The position numbers and the translations under genes are program-made. Below, piece after piece: positions 9,151 through 19,254 of a DNA stretch of 64,000 nucleotides. The stretch covers positions 34,982-98,981 of the forward strand of contig JAIXWW010000005.1 in NCBI GenBank assembly GCA_027491085.1. The letters run 5' to 3'. The number at the start of each line of letters is the position of its first letter. Positions within the stretch are counted from its first letter, which is position 1. The notes beneath the pieces were generated by a model. That model was not told where the DNA came from, searched no databases, and saw nothing but the letters and a program-made list of their open reading frames with translations. Origin of the DNA: Bacteroidota bacterium (GTDB lineage: Bacteria; Bacteroidota; Bacteroidia; UKL13-3).

Positions 9151-10713
9151 ATGGCAGGAGGAAATGTATCCCCAAGGCAGAAAATGATAAATATGATGTA
9201 CTTAGTGTTAACCGCACTACTTGCATTAAACGTATCAGCCGAAATATTAAAAGCCTTCCACTTAGTGGAAGTAAGTATGAGCAAAGCTGGATTAAATATT
9301 GACAAAAAAAATGCTGATATTTTGAAAGCAATTGATTCATATGTTTCAAATAACCCAACCGATGCTAAAGGTAAAAATGCTCAAGTAGAAGCTGCTAAAG
9401 TAGATAAAACTTCTAAAGCTGCTTTAAAATACTTAGGTGATTTGAAAACTTTATTAGTTGATGGTGAAGGAGGAAAAAATTCAGGTAGAAAAGAAGGAAA
9501 AGCAGATGGAGAAATTGAAGATGCCTCCAATATGGAGAAACATGCAAATTTATTCATCGTTCAAGGAAAAGGAAAAGAGTTAAGAGACAATATTAACAAA
9601 TGGAGAGAGGATATGCTTGCAGTATTATCGCCTGAGTTAAGAAAAGTAGTAAAAAGTGACTTAAATACTGATGTTACTCCTGGTAGTACTCAAACTTGGG
9701 AATCTGAATTATTTGAACACTCTCCTTTAGCAGCTGTTGTTACCTTATTAACTAAAATAGAAAATGATGTAAAAAATACAGAAGCTCAAGTTTTAGATGA
9801 ATTGAAAAAAGATTTAACTAAAGTAAATATCGTAGTTGATCAATTTGATGCCAAAGTAATTCCTAATAAAGGAACTTATATCATTGCTGGTGGAAAATAC
9901 GAAGCTGATATATTCTTAGCTGCGTCTAGTTCTCGCTCTACTTTTGATTTAACAGTAAATGGTTCAAAGGTTGAAGTAGAAAATGGTATTGGAAAATATT
10001 CAGTTGCTGCTAGTGGACAAGGTGAGAAAAAATACAAAGGTGTAATTACACAAACTCAAATAGATGGTACAAAAAAAGAGTATCCTTTCGAAGGAGAATA
10101 TTTTGTAACTCAACCATTGGCAGTAGTTTCAGCTACTAAAATGAATGTAGTTTATAGAGCTATTCCTAACCCAATTTCAGTTTCAGTTCCAGGTTTTGAT
10201 GCAAGTCAAGTAGTTGTAAGTGCTTCAACAGGCTCTTTAACTAGTGCAGGTCAAAACGGAATGTATAATATTTTAGTTCCACCAACAAACTCTAGTCCAG
10301 ATTTAACTATTTCAGTTTCTGTGAAAGCAGATGGTGGAATGAAAAAAATGGGTGAAATGCGTTTTAGGTTAAAAAATATACCTAAACCAACACCTCAATT
10401 AGGTTCAATTGAAGTAAGTGGAGAAGTTGACGCTGCAAGAATAAAAGGAGCTAATGCAGTATTTACTTTACTAAAAGATTTTGCATTTGAAGGTATTAAC
10501 TATACTGTAAAAGGTTTCACAATTGTGTTTCAACCGAAAACAGGTCCAGCAATTTTCGAATCAGTTAGTGGAAATGGAATAATTCCATCAAGAATGAGAG
10601 GATATTTACAAAATGTAAGAACTGGTGATAAGGTTCTTGTGGTAAATATTAAAGCAGAGGGACCTCAAGGTATGGTTCAAATACCTAGTAGTGTTGTGGC
10701 AATTAGTAGATAA
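9151..10713 (+). CDS. gldM: Type IX secretion/gliding motor protein GldM
   Basis: A 520-residue protein with the invariant start MAGGNVSPRQKMINMMYLVL, which forms the single N-terminal transmembrane helix (about 12-33). About 480 periplasmic residues follow, folding in this family into four domains (helical D1, then beta-sandwich D2-D4) that span the periplasm. The GldM dimer passes through the GldL pentamer and transmits its rotation to the GldKN ring. Length and order match the family. The stop is only 5 bp from gldN. Confidence 0.95.
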   Translation: MAGGNVSPRQKMINMMYLVLTALLALNVSAEILKAFHLVEVSMSKAGLNIDKKNADILKAIDSYVSNNPTDAKGKNAQVEAAKVDKTSKAALKYLGDLKTLLVDGEGGKNSGRKEGKADGEIEDASNMEKHANLFIVQGKGKELRDNINKWREDMLAVLSPELRKVVKSDLNTDVTPGSTQTWESELFEHSPLAAVVTLLTKIENDVKNTEAQVLDELKKDLTKVNIVVDQFDAKVIPNKGTYIIAGGKYEADIFLAASSSRSTFDLTVNGSKVEVENGIGKYSVAASGQGEKKYKGVITQTQIDGTKKEYPFEGEYFVTQPLAVVSATKMNVVYRAIPNPISVSVPGFDASQVVVSASTGSLTSAGQNGMYNILVPPTNSSPDLTISVSVKADGGMKKMGEMRFRLKNIPKPTPQLGSIEVSGEVDAARIKGANAVFTLLKDFAFEGINYTVKGFTIVFQPKTGPAIFESVSGNGIIPSRMRGYLQNVRTGDKVLVVNIKAEGPQGMVQIPSSVVAISR

Positions 10714-10718
10714 AAATT

Positions 10719-11579
10719 ATGAAAAAGAGTATTATATCAATATGTTTATTACTAAGTGTTTTTGTTTCTATAAAAGCACAAGGTGTGTATGATGATTTCA
10801 TTTATAATCGTCAGGCAGTTAAAGAACGTAAAGTTGTAGCTTGGCCTTATTTGCGTGAAGCAGATGTTACAAGTTCAAAGCGAATAGTTAGAATGATTGA
10901 TGTAAGGGAAAAACAAAACCAAGTTATGGCTTGGCCAAAAAATCCTTTAGCTGTAGTGGTATATGATGCCATTATTAAAGGTAAAATGGTTCCTTACAGA
11001 GATGACTCATTAAGTAGCTCAATGACTTTAGAAGACGTTCTTAAATTTACAGTTGATACATCTTATGTTGAAAATCCCGATCCAGCAAATCCGGAAAATA
11101 CAGTAACTGACACTGTAATTAATACATTTAAACCTATTGATAGGATTAAGCGTTACAGGGTAGTAGAGGATTGGATTTTTGATAAAAAGTTAAGTACTTA
11201 TTTTGTTAGAATTATTTCAATTGCGCCTCAATTTACTCCTATAATCGGTGGTGTTCCTTTGAATGAGCAAGATTTATGTGTACTTAAATACCATGCAAGA
11301 GATGCGGATGTAAATAATCCTTCAACAGAAATGGACTTAAGACATTTGTTTATTAATTACGAAGTTTTTAACCGCCAAAATGATGCTGCAAGGATAACCT
11401 TTGATGATTGGTTTGAGGCTAGAATGTTTTCAAGTTATATCATCAAACAGTCGAACGATCAAGATTTGTACATAAAAGACAGAGCTGAGTTTAAAGACAA
11501 TGGTGTAGCAGCCATATTAGAAGGTGAACGTATTAAGCAAGACTTGTTTGAAAAAGAACATGACATGTGGGAATATTAA
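10719..11579 (+). CDS. gldN: Type IX secretion protein GldN/PorN
   Basis: A 286-residue exported protein with a signal peptide ending SIKAQ. Conserved GldN features include the RKVVAWPYLREADV segment near the N-terminus, a KRYRVVEDWIFDK central motif and a C-terminal region with DDWFEARMFSSYI. It binds GldK to form the periplasmic rings of the secretion machine and contacts GldM. It is the last gene of the operon and is followed 15 bp later by a strong terminator. Confidence 0.94.
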   Translation: MKKSIISICLLLSVFVSIKAQGVYDDFIYNRQAVKERKVVAWPYLREADVTSSKRIVRMIDVREKQNQVMAWPKNPLAVVVYDAIIKGKMVPYRDDSLSSSMTLEDVLKFTVDTSYVENPDPANPENTVTDTVINTFKPIDRIKRYRVVEDWIFDKKLSTYFVRIISIAPQFTPIIGGVPLNEQDLCVLKYHARDADVNNPSTEMDLRHLFINYEVFNRQNDAARITFDDWFEARMFSSYIIKQSNDQDLYIKDRAEFKDNGVAAILEGERIKQDLFEKEHDMWEY

Positions 11580-11594
11580 TAGCTAACAGTTATT

Positions 11595-11631
11595 AAAAAA
11601 AGCTTCTACTTAATTGTAGAAGCTTTTTTTA
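11595..11631 (+). terminator. Terminator of the gldKLMN operon
   Basis: A 15-bp perfect inverted repeat (AAAAAAAGCTTCTAC / GTAGAAGCTTTTTTT) with a 6-nt loop, ending in a run of T on the plus strand, starts 15 bp after the gldN stop. With A and T runs on both sides it could work in either direction. Confidence 0.85.
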
Positions 11632-11898
11632 TGCCTAAAAATTTAAAATTATTAGCGACTAACTTCGCAGTAAAACCCATTGGAATTCCATGAAATGAGT
11701 TAATGATAGTAGCTAATTAAATGCAATCTCTGAAAGTCAAGAAGATGTTTTCAGCATGACTAATTCAATATTTATCCATTTTAAATTAGTGATTTGATGA
11801 AAAATTTAAATAGTAGTGGAGTTAAATTACTTTAGAACTAGGAAACTATATTATCTAAACATATCAAAGCTAACCATTTTCGTTCAATGGTAAGTGCA
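11632..11898. other. Gene-free gap between gldN and metK
   Basis: This stretch between two convergent terminators has no credible reading frame. The only structure I see is a short inverted repeat near 11730-11755 (CTGAAA ... TTTCAG, ending next to CATGACT), which could be a decayed copy of an intergenic palindromic repeat. Confidence 0.5.
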
Positions 11899-11899
11899 T

Positions 11900-11933
11900 A
11901 AAAAAGGCTGTTCCTATTTTAAAGAACAGCCTT
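11900..11933 (-). terminator. Terminator of metK
   Basis: A 10-bp stem (AAGGCTGTTC / GAACAGCCTT) followed on the minus strand by TTTTTT begins about 20 bp after the metK stop. Confidence 0.8.
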
Positions 11934-11954
11934 CATTTTATTTAACAAATAAGC

Positions 11955-13208
11955 TTATTTGATTTTAAAAGCTTTTTTTACTTTCTCTACGTAGTCTAAT
12001 TTTTCCCAAGTAAACAATTCTACTTTTTTGGTTACTTTTTTACCATCAGGGCTGGTAAACACTTTAGTTACCACTTCATTTTTTCTACCCATGTGACCAT
12101 AAGCAGCAGTTTCGCTGTAAATAGGATTACGTAATTTTAAACGAGTTTCAATTCCGTAAGGAGTCATATCAAAGGTTTTTTCTACAACCTTAGCAATTTC
12201 GCCATCAGTCATTTTAACATTTGAAGTACCATAAGTATCAATAAAAATACCCATTGGTTTAGCAACTCCAATTGCGTAAGAAACTTGAACTAAAACTTCG
12301 CTACATACACCTGCAGCAACTAAGTTTTTAGCAATATGACGAGTAGCATAAGCTGCACTTCTATCTACTTTACTCGGATCTTTACCTGAGAATGCTCCTC
12401 CCCCATGAGCACCTTTACCACCATAAGTATCTACAATAATTTTACGTCCAGTTAAACCTGTATCGCCATGTGGACCACCAATTACAAACTTACCAGTTGG
12501 GTTGATATGGTAGTTAATTTTATTATTGAATAAATGAGCGTATTTAGAGTAATTCTTTTTAACACGTGGAATTAAAATATCAATGATATCTTTTTTAATT
12601 TTAGCCAACATTTTAGCTTCAGTATCAAAATCATCATGCTGAGTTGATACCACAATTGCATCAATACGAACAGGCTCATTATTGTCGTTGTACTCTAAAG
12701 TAACTTGACTTTTTGCATCTGGACGTAAGTATTTAATTGCTTTGTTTTCTCTGCGCAAAGCAGCTAATTCAATTAGAATAGCATGAGCTAAATCTAATGC
12801 TAAAGGCATATGGTTAGCAGTTTCGTTAGTAGCATAACCAAACATCATTCCTTGGTCACCAGCACCTTGTTCTTCTTTTTTCTTTTTATCAACACCTTGA
12901 TTAATATCGGCTGACTGCTCATGAATAGCTGATAAAATACCACAAGAATTTGCTTCGAACATATACTCAGATTTGGTATAACCAATTTTACGGATAACAC
13001 CTCTTGCTATTTCTTGTACATCTAAGTATGCTTTTGATTTTACTTCACCAGCTAAAATTACTTGACCAGTGGTAACTAAAGTTTCGCAAGCCACTTTCGA
13101 TTCTGGATCGAAAGCTAAAAAATTGTCAATTAGCGCGTCAGATATTTGATCGGCTACTTTGTCTGGATGTCCTTCTGATACGGACTCTGATGTGAATAGA
13201 TATGCCAT
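11955..13208 (-). CDS. metK: S-adenosylmethionine synthetase
   Basis: A 417-residue cytosolic enzyme that makes S-adenosylmethionine from methionine and ATP. The N-terminal [21 protein letters not shown] motif, the [13 protein letters not shown]-binding motif, the [14 protein letters not shown] loop and the [19 protein letters not shown] phosphate-binding motif are all intact, and the length is normal for the Bacteroidota form. It is monocistronic, with its own terminator downstream and a 217-bp divergent gap upstream. I see no SAM riboswitch-like structure in that gap. Confidence 0.97.
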   Translation of the reverse strand: MAYLFTSESVSEGHPDKVADQISDALIDNFLAFDPESKVACETLVTTGQVILAGEVKSKAYLDVQEIARGVIRKIGYTKSEYMFEANSCGILSAIHEQSADINQGVDKKKKEEQGAGDQGMMFGYATNETANHMPLALDLAHAILIELAALRRENKAIKYLRPDAKSQVTLEYNDNNEPVRIDAIVVSTQHDDFDTEAKMLAKIKKDIIDILIPRVKKNYSKYAHLFNNKINYHINPTGKFVIGGPHGDTGLTGRKIIVDTYGGKGAHGGGAFSGKDPSKVDRSAAYATRHIAKNLVAAGVCSEVLVQVSYAIGVAKPMGIFIDTYGTSNVKMTDGEIAKVVEKTFDMTPYGIETRLKLRNPIYSETAAYGHMGRKNEVVTKVFTSPDGKKVTKKVELFTWEKLDYVEKVKKAFKIK

Positions 13209-13425
13209 TTTTATGTTTAATATTTTTTAAAATTAAGGTGCTTCATAAATTTAATAATATAAATTACTAAGAGTAACAATTATAATTATTGGTAATTTTT
13301 TAAGCAGCGCAATTTTATGTCTTTTTTCGTTAATACAAAACATAAATTATTAGCTATTTATCATGATTTACTATTCTATTTTATTGCCATTTTTTTATTT
13401 AATTTGAGAAGTTCAAACATAAACA

Positions 13426-14142
13426 ATGAGAAATTTAGAGGTAGTTGTAAGTCCAGCCTTATTGCCATTTTATAATGTCAAGGGAAAAATAGTAGTAATT
13501 ATTGATATTTTAAGAGCAACAAGCAGTATGTGTGTAGCTTTTAAAACTGGGGTTGAAAAAATTTTAACATTATCATCGGCCGAAGAATGTAAGCTATTTA
13601 AAGAATTTAACTTTGTAATTGCAGCAGAAAAAGATGCAGTAAAAGTACCTGGATTTGATTTAGGAAATTCGCCTTTTGAGTTTAAAAATCCACTTTTAGA
13701 AGGGAAAAGTATAGCCTTAGCAACCACTAATGGAACAAAAGCCATAAAATATGCAGAAGAAAATGGTGCACTAAATATTGTAATTGGTTCATTTTTAAAC
13801 ATAGATACACTTTGTAATTGGTTAAACAATGAAAAAGAAGATGTTTTATTATTGTGTGCAGGTTGGAAAAATAAATTTAATCTTGAAGATACCTTATTTG
13901 CAGGTGCTGTAGTAAATAAAATTGGCACCAACTTTCAAATAGATTGCGATAGCGCTTTAAGTGCCAAATTACTATTTAAGCAAAATGAAAATCAATTAGA
14001 ATTATTGATTCGCCAATCATCTCATGCCAAACGATTCTCTCTAATTAACCTCAACACGGATGATGTGAAATACTGCATTCAAATGAACACTGCATCAGTT
14101 TTACCTATTTTAAAGAATAAATATTTTGTAAACGGTATTTAA
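13426..14142 (+). CDS. comB: 2-phosphosulfolactate phosphatase (ComB family)
   Basis: A 238-residue soluble protein with the ComB signatures VVIIDILRATSSM near the N-terminus (about 22-35), a TTNGTKAI loop in the middle and IVIGSFLN after it. Residues of these motifs bind Mg2+ and the phosphate. ComB removes phosphate from 2-phosphosulfolactate to give sulfolactate, known as a step in coenzyme M synthesis in methanogens. In Bacteroidota, where coenzyme M is not made, a role in sulfonate or sulfonolipid metabolism is possible but is only inference here. No other sulfonate gene is nearby; it stands alone between metK and a surface protein. Confidence 0.82.
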   Translation: MRNLEVVVSPALLPFYNVKGKIVVIIDILRATSSMCVAFKTGVEKILTLSSAEECKLFKEFNFVIAAEKDAVKVPGFDLGNSPFEFKNPLLEGKSIALATTNGTKAIKYAEENGALNIVIGSFLNIDTLCNWLNNEKEDVLLLCAGWKNKFNLEDTLFAGAVVNKIGTNFQIDCDSALSAKLLFKQNENQLELLIRQSSHAKRFSLINLNTDDVKYCIQMNTASVLPILKNKYFVNGI

Positions 14143-14211
14143 CCAATTACATTATTGTAAAAAAAAGGTAAGCTTTATAGATAGTCAAAAAAAGCAAAAA
14201 TATAAGCTATA

Positions 14212-17200
14212 TTGCAATTGAATTTGAAAAAAAATCTACTCATATTTTTATTAGTAATAATTAATTATTCATCATTTGCAACGCATATTGTAGGTGGTTC
14301 TTTTGACGTGCAATGGCAAGGTGGCGACAGTTATAGAATTACCTTGCGGGTACTCAGAGATTGTAGAAACGGCCAAGCAGACTTTAACAAACCAAACATA
14401 AGGGTTGGTGTATATCAAAAAAATAACAATGTACTCTACTCCTACTACAACATACCTTTTATTTCATCAAAAAAGTTAGAATTTATTAATCCCAAATGTG
14501 GTGGAACTACTTTTGAATGTACAGATGAAGGATATTATTCATCCATTGTAAATATGCCTGGATTAAATAATACAAGAGGTTATTACATAAGTTGGGAAAG
14601 GTGCTGTAGAAATAGTATTATTGATAATATAAATTTACCTGGTGATGCTAGCACGGCATTTTATGCTGAAATTCCTCCTAGATCCTTTAATAACTCTACA
14701 CCAAAATATTCGAATAGTCCAGTTACCTTATTATGCGTAGGTGCTCCTTTTACTTATAATTTTGGCTATACCGATGCTGATAATGATGTTTTGGTTTATT
14801 CAATTACAGACCCACTTAATGGTAATTTAGATAAAAACAATAATAATGGTGCCCCTAATAATCCTGTTAATTTTCCGGGTCCATATGCACCTGTTAGTTG
14901 GAGTACAGGATTTAATGCAAAATCATCCATTATTGGAAATCCATCACTTAGTATAAATGCACAAACTGGAGACATTACAGTAACACCAAATTCTATTGGT
15001 ACTTATGTAGCAGCTATAAAAGTAGAAGAATTTAGAAATGGTGTTAAAATTGGTGAAGTTAGACTTGAACTTCAATTCAATGTTATTACTTGTGCAAGTA
15101 ATCCTGCACCCAATATTAATTACAGCGATACAGGCAATTCACAATTACTTAGAACCTTTTATGAAGTAGAAATACCTAATACCATTTGCTTTGACATCAA
15201 TGCAAAAGACACAAGTTCGCCTGGAGATTCGTTGTATATGAAAATTTCATCTCCATTTTTTTCCTCAACTTATACAAACCAACCTTCAATAACAAAGCAA
15301 GTAGCTGGTTACAAAAAAATAGTAAATAGATTCTGTTGGAGCACAAGTTGTGAATTATCAAGAGTAGGTTCGGTTACCTTTACTTCCGATGTGCGTGATA
15401 ATGGCTGTCCACTATCAAAAACATCAAAGAGTGAAATAATAGTAAAAATAAAACCAATGAAAACTATGCCTCCACCTTTTTTGAATTGCATAGGATTATT
15501 AAATAACAAAACACAATTAAATTGGATTGATACCAATAACTCGCCTTATTTAAAAAGTTATAGAATATATAGAGGAATTAATGATACTGGTTATGTGCTG
15601 CTTGGCGAAGTGGGGAAAATAGTTAACTTTTTTACTGATAATAATTCGCCTCAAAACAGAACTATTAATTATACCTACAAAATTACAAGTGTTAATGAAT
15701 GCGATTCTGAAGGAGTTGCATCTAGTTATTTGGGAACCATAAAAAGCATTCCTGTAATTTCTAAAACTGATATTCTTTCAACTGACATAGCAAACGATAC
15801 AATTGAATTTAAAGTAAACGAAAATAAATGTTTCTACATAAAATCAGTTGATTTAGGTGATTCATTAATACAAAAGGTAACATCAAGTTTATTTACTAAT
15901 AATTTAATTGGTACATTACCTACAGTGAATAAAATTAGTTACGAAACAGACAGTGTGATTACCCAATTTTGCTGGACTCCATCGTGTGAAGCATATAATA
16001 TTAACTATTTTCCAATAGACATAGAAGTTCAAGATTTAAAATGTCCAATAACCAATATTATTACCAAACGTATTTGGCTTAAAATACTGCCGCTACCACC
16101 AATTAACTCAACTGATATGCTTTGCATGACACTGAGCGATGATAATAAAACTTATGTTTATTATGGCGATTCAACCTCTAGCAAAAACTTTGCCTACTAT
16201 TTAATTTATAGAGGCATTAATAATAGTAATTTTAAAGTAATTGATACCATAAGAAATAAGCAAAACCGTTTCTATTTAGACAATAACTCGCCCAATAATA
16301 AAAACATTAATTATACCTACTTCATGGTAGGTGTAAACAATTGCCAAATATCAGGCAAACCAAGCGATTCAATCAGTACTTTTGAACAAATTGAATATAT
16401 ACCCAAACAACAAAAGTTGTTTACTGTAACAGTAGATACAAATGAAAATATTCGTATAAGTTGGTTGCCAAGTACTGAAAAAGATTTTGCAAAATATTTG
16501 CTTTATAAATCTAATAATAACGGGGTTAACTTTAGTTTAATCAAAACATTTGAAAATGTAATTGACACTTTCTTTATTGATAAGGAAGTAAATATAAATA
16601 AACAATCATATTGCTATCATTTAGTAATGTATGATACATGTGATAATATGGGGCCAACGGGAAAAATAGCCTGTTCAATACTTTTAAAAGGTATATCAAG
16701 CTACTTAAACCATACCCTAAATTGGAATAAATATATAGGTTGGGACAATGGTGTAGATGACTATCAAATCTTCAGACGATATATATCAAACCCTTATCAA
16801 ACATTGGTGAGGATTAAACCCAATACCTATGTTGATAAAGACTTCAATACAGATGAAGGCGCATATTATTACTACATAAATGAATTAGAAGCGCCTCCTG
16901 ATGGCGCATTATCAAGGAATTTGGCTCAAAGTAAATCGAATGAAATATTTTTATTTCAACAACCAAATGTATATCCACCAAATGCATTTACTGCCAATAA
17001 CGATAATTTAAATGATGACTTAGAAATTCCAAATTCATTTGTAAAAACCTTTAATCTGAAAATATTTAACAGATGGGGTGAGCAAATTTTTGAAACAAAC
17101 AACAAAAAGGAAAAATGGAAAGCTGAGTTAAACAGTCGTTCGGTTCAAAATGAGGTATATTTTTACATAATCACCTACTCAGGCTTTGATGATGAATACT

Positions 17201-17235
17201 ATAATAAAAGAGGTAATATTACCATAATAAGGTAA
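14212..17235 (+). CDS. Large secreted protein with gliding-motility/type B sorting C-terminus (CHU_C)
   Basis: A 1007-residue exported protein. The signal peptide ends at SSFA and the mature N-terminus THIVGGSFDVQW is typical of Bacteroidota surface proteins of this class. The centre contains two copies of a module of about 212 residues, each with a Cys-containing beta domain (FCWSTSCE at 374, FCWTPSCE at about 586) followed by a fibronectin-III-like domain with YRIYRGIN or YLIYRGIN. The last 85 residues are a CHU_C domain (VYPPNAFTANNDNLNDD, IFNRWGEQIFET), the signal for type IX export. It is likely an adhesin or surface filament protein. No ATG is available; in-frame TTG codons at 14212, 14218 or 14224 must be used, and an upstream stop at 14203 excludes others. 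Confidence 0.87.
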   Translation: MQLNLKKNLLIFLLVIINYSSFATHIVGGSFDVQWQGGDSYRITLRVLRDCRNGQADFNKPNIRVGVYQKNNNVLYSYYNIPFISSKKLEFINPKCGGTTFECTDEGYYSSIVNMPGLNNTRGYYISWERCCRNSIIDNINLPGDASTAFYAEIPPRSFNNSTPKYSNSPVTLLCVGAPFTYNFGYTDADNDVLVYSITDPLNGNLDKNNNNGAPNNPVNFPGPYAPVSWSTGFNAKSSIIGNPSLSINAQTGDITVTPNSIGTYVAAIKVEEFRNGVKIGEVRLELQFNVITCASNPAPNINYSDTGNSQLLRTFYEVEIPNTICFDINAKDTSSPGDSLYMKISSPFFSSTYTNQPSITKQVAGYKKIVNRFCWSTSCELSRVGSVTFTSDVRDNGCPLSKTSKSEIIVKIKPMKTMPPPFLNCIGLLNNKTQLNWIDTNNSPYLKSYRIYRGINDTGYVLLGEVGKIVNFFTDNNSPQNRTINYTYKITSVNECDSEGVASSYLGTIKSIPVISKTDILSTDIANDTIEFKVNENKCFYIKSVDLGDSLIQKVTSSLFTNNLIGTLPTVNKISYETDSVITQFCWTPSCEAYNINYFPIDIEVQDLKCPITNIITKRIWLKILPLPPINSTDMLCMTLSDDNKTYVYYGDSTSSKNFAYYLIYRGINNSNFKVIDTIRNKQNRFYLDNNSPNNKNINYTYFMVGVNNCQISGKPSDSISTFEQIEYIPKQQKLFTVTVDTNENIRISWLPSTEKDFAKYLLYKSNNNGVNFSLIKTFENVIDTFFIDKEVNINKQSYCYHLVMYDTCDNMGPTGKIACSILLKGISSYLNHTLNWNKYIGWDNGVDDYQIFRRYISNPYQTLVRIKPNTYVDKDFNTDEGAYYYYINELEAPPDGALSRNLAQSKSNEIFLFQQPNVYPPNAFTANNDNLNDDLEIPNSFVKTFNLKIFNRWGEQIFETNNKKEKWKAELNSRSVQNEVYFYIITYSGFDDEYYNKRGNITIIR

Positions 17236-17304
17236 TTGCTTACAAACTTTTTTTTATAATTAAATAATGTAATACATTTTATTAAAAGTTTTATCTTGCC
17301 CGCC

Positions 17305-18249
17305 ATGATTCGTATTTTTTATAAGCAAGATGAAAAAATATTAAAAGATAACGATTTAAAGCGTTTAGATTCATTATCAAATATTTTATGGGTAGATATG
17401 CAAGCGCCCACAAACGAAGAAGAGGAATGGATTGAAAGCAAAACAAGCATCAGCATTCAAACTCCTCAAGAAATTGCTGAAATTGAAAGTAGTTCTCGTT
17501 ACTTTGAACGAAATAATGAAATAACTGCAAACAGTAATTTTCTCAGACTTGAAAATGGGCAATATGAAAAACATGCCGTTTCATTTATAATTAAAGATAG
17601 TGTATTGTACACTTTTCGACAAGCTGATCTCTCAACTTTTGCAGACGTGGTTAGAAAAATGAAAGCTAACAGTGAAATGTTTACTTCAGGATTTGATGTA
17701 TTAATGAGTTTGCAAGAAACAAGAATTGATTTAGAGGCAGATTTAATTGAACGCGTTTCAAACGAAATAACAGTATATAGTAGAACTTTAAGTACCGAAA
17801 GAAATACGAGTAGTGATTTTTTATTGGACATTACAGAACTTCAAGAAAGTACAATGATGTTAAGAGAAAGTATGATTGATAAACAAAGGGTACTTTCAAA
17901 TTTGCTTAAAAGTAGTTTGTTTCCTGAAGATAGAAAAATTAGGCTCCGAATCATATTAAAGGATATTCAATCCCTTATTGAATACAGTGCATTTAATTTT
18001 GAAAGATTGGAGTTTTTACAAAACACCATTACGGGTTTAATTAACTTAGAACAAAATAAGGTATTGAAACGCTTTACAGTATTTTCAATTGCATTTTTAC
18101 CACCTACCCTGATTTCGGGTATGTTTGGAATGAATTTTAACAATATTCCAGGTGCTAACCAACCATTTGGTTTCTTTGTTTGTATTTTAGCTATGGTTAT
18201 TTCATCAGGCGCTGTTTTACTTACTTTTAAGAAAAAGGGTTGGATTTAA
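17305..18249 (+). CDS. corA: CorA-family magnesium/divalent cation transporter
   Basis: A 314-residue inner-membrane channel protein. The N-terminal two thirds form the cytoplasmic alpha/beta and long-helix funnel. Two C-terminal transmembrane helices follow, with the signature GMN (275-277, in SGMFGMNFNN) between them. The family works as a pentamer that lets Mg2+ (or Co2+/Ni2+) in and closes when Mg2+ binds inside. The start is ATG 17305; the TTG at 17296 is less likely. The Kir channel gene follows after 29 bp, so the two ion channels are probably co-expressed. Confidence 0.92.
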   Translation: MIRIFYKQDEKILKDNDLKRLDSLSNILWVDMQAPTNEEEEWIESKTSISIQTPQEIAEIESSSRYFERNNEITANSNFLRLENGQYEKHAVSFIIKDSVLYTFRQADLSTFADVVRKMKANSEMFTSGFDVLMSLQETRIDLEADLIERVSNEITVYSRTLSTERNTSSDFLLDITELQESTMMLRESMIDKQRVLSNLLKSSLFPEDRKIRLRIILKDIQSLIEYSAFNFERLEFLQNTITGLINLEQNKVLKRFTVFSIAFLPPTLISGMFGMNFNNIPGANQPFGFFVCILAMVISSGAVLLTFKKKGWI

Positions 18250-18278
18250 TTGAAATAATTGTTTTATAAGTTAATTTT

Positions 18279-19220
18279 ATGGCAAAATTATTTAGTAAGT
18301 TCAAAACCGATAATGATACTGGTTTTGGTGCATCTGCCTCAAGCCAAGCCAAGCGACTTATTAATAAGGATGGCTCCTACAATGTAGAGAGAACAGGGGT
18401 TTCTTTTTTTAATAAATTTAACTCATTCCATGATTTAATAGCCATTAGTTGGAGTAAATTTAACTTGCTAATTTTAGCAGTATATTTATTAATGAATTTA
18501 TTTTTTACTGGTATTTATTGGCTAATAGGCGTAGAACATTTAGGAGGAATGATTGCAGAAACTCCTTCGGAAAAAATAATGGAAGCTTTTTTCTTTAGTT
18601 GTCAAACATTTTCAACTGTTGGATATGGACGCATTAACCCACAAGGTAATTTAATTAGTGCAATTGCTGCTTTAGAAAGCTTAGTTGGCTTAATGAGTTT
18701 TGCTTTAGCCACAGGTTTAATTTATGGTCGTTTTGCAAGACCTAATATCAAACTTTTACAAAGTCAAAATGCAATAATAGCACCTTATAAAAATGGAAAA
18801 GCATTAATGTTTAGAATAGTAAATGCTCGTAAAAACCCATTGATTGAATTAGAGGTAACACTTATGGCCTCATTATTTACTCCCGATAATCCTGCAGTTC
18901 AGTTTATACCATTAAAATTAGAACGAAAATCAATTACTTCATTAGTATTGAGTTGGACCATTGTTCATCCAATAGATGAAGAATCTCCATTATTTAACCT
19001 AACAGCCAAGGATTTTGAAGATATTGATTTACAACTTTTATTTTTCCTAAAAGCATTTGATGAAAGCTATTCGCAAACTGTTCATACGCGCACCGGATAT
19101 GCAAATAATGAAATTATTTGGAATAAAAAATTTGTACCTATGTTTTCTCCTTCAGAAGATGGAACAACCACATTATTGCATTTAGAAAAATTAAACGAAA
19201 CAATTGATATAACCCTGTAA
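18279..19220 (+). CDS. Inward-rectifier (KirBac-type) potassium channel
   Basis: A 313-residue channel. A cytoplasmic N-terminus with the slide-helix region FHDLIAISWSKF precedes TM1 (about 60-85), a pore helix, the K+ selectivity filter TVGYG (113-117) and TM2 (about 125-148). The remaining 165 residues form the immunoglobulin-like cytoplasmic domain of Kir channels. The arrangement and length match bacterial KirBac proteins, which pass K+ as tetramers and are gated by lipids or ligands at the cytoplasmic domain. The neighbours are corA and DUF4403, with gaps of 29 and 34 bp. Confidence 0.92.
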   Translation: MAKLFSKFKTDNDTGFGASASSQAKRLINKDGSYNVERTGVSFFNKFNSFHDLIAISWSKFNLLILAVYLLMNLFFTGIYWLIGVEHLGGMIAETPSEKIMEAFFFSCQTFSTVGYGRINPQGNLISAIAALESLVGLMSFALATGLIYGRFARPNIKLLQSQNAIIAPYKNGKALMFRIVNARKNPLIELEVTLMASLFTPDNPAVQFIPLKLERKSITSLVLSWTIVHPIDEESPLFNLTAKDFEDIDLQLLFFLKAFDESYSQTVHTRTGYANNEIIWNKKFVPMFSPSEDGTTTLLHLEKLNETIDITL

Positions 19221-19254
19221 TCAGTTTGGCAGTTACTTATAAACATCCATAAAA

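Noticed and set aside
11632..11898. Small RNA or gene in the gldN-metK gap
   Set aside because: No promoter, no stable fold beyond one short stem, and no reading frame.
13209..13425. SAM riboswitch upstream of metK
   Set aside because: No stem arrangement of SAM-I, SAM-II or SAM-IV type could be found in the 217-bp gap.
13470..13931. Minus-strand ORF of 153 codons over comB
   Set aside because: Antisense shadow of a conserved gene; its composition is Ser/Phe-rich and shows no domain.
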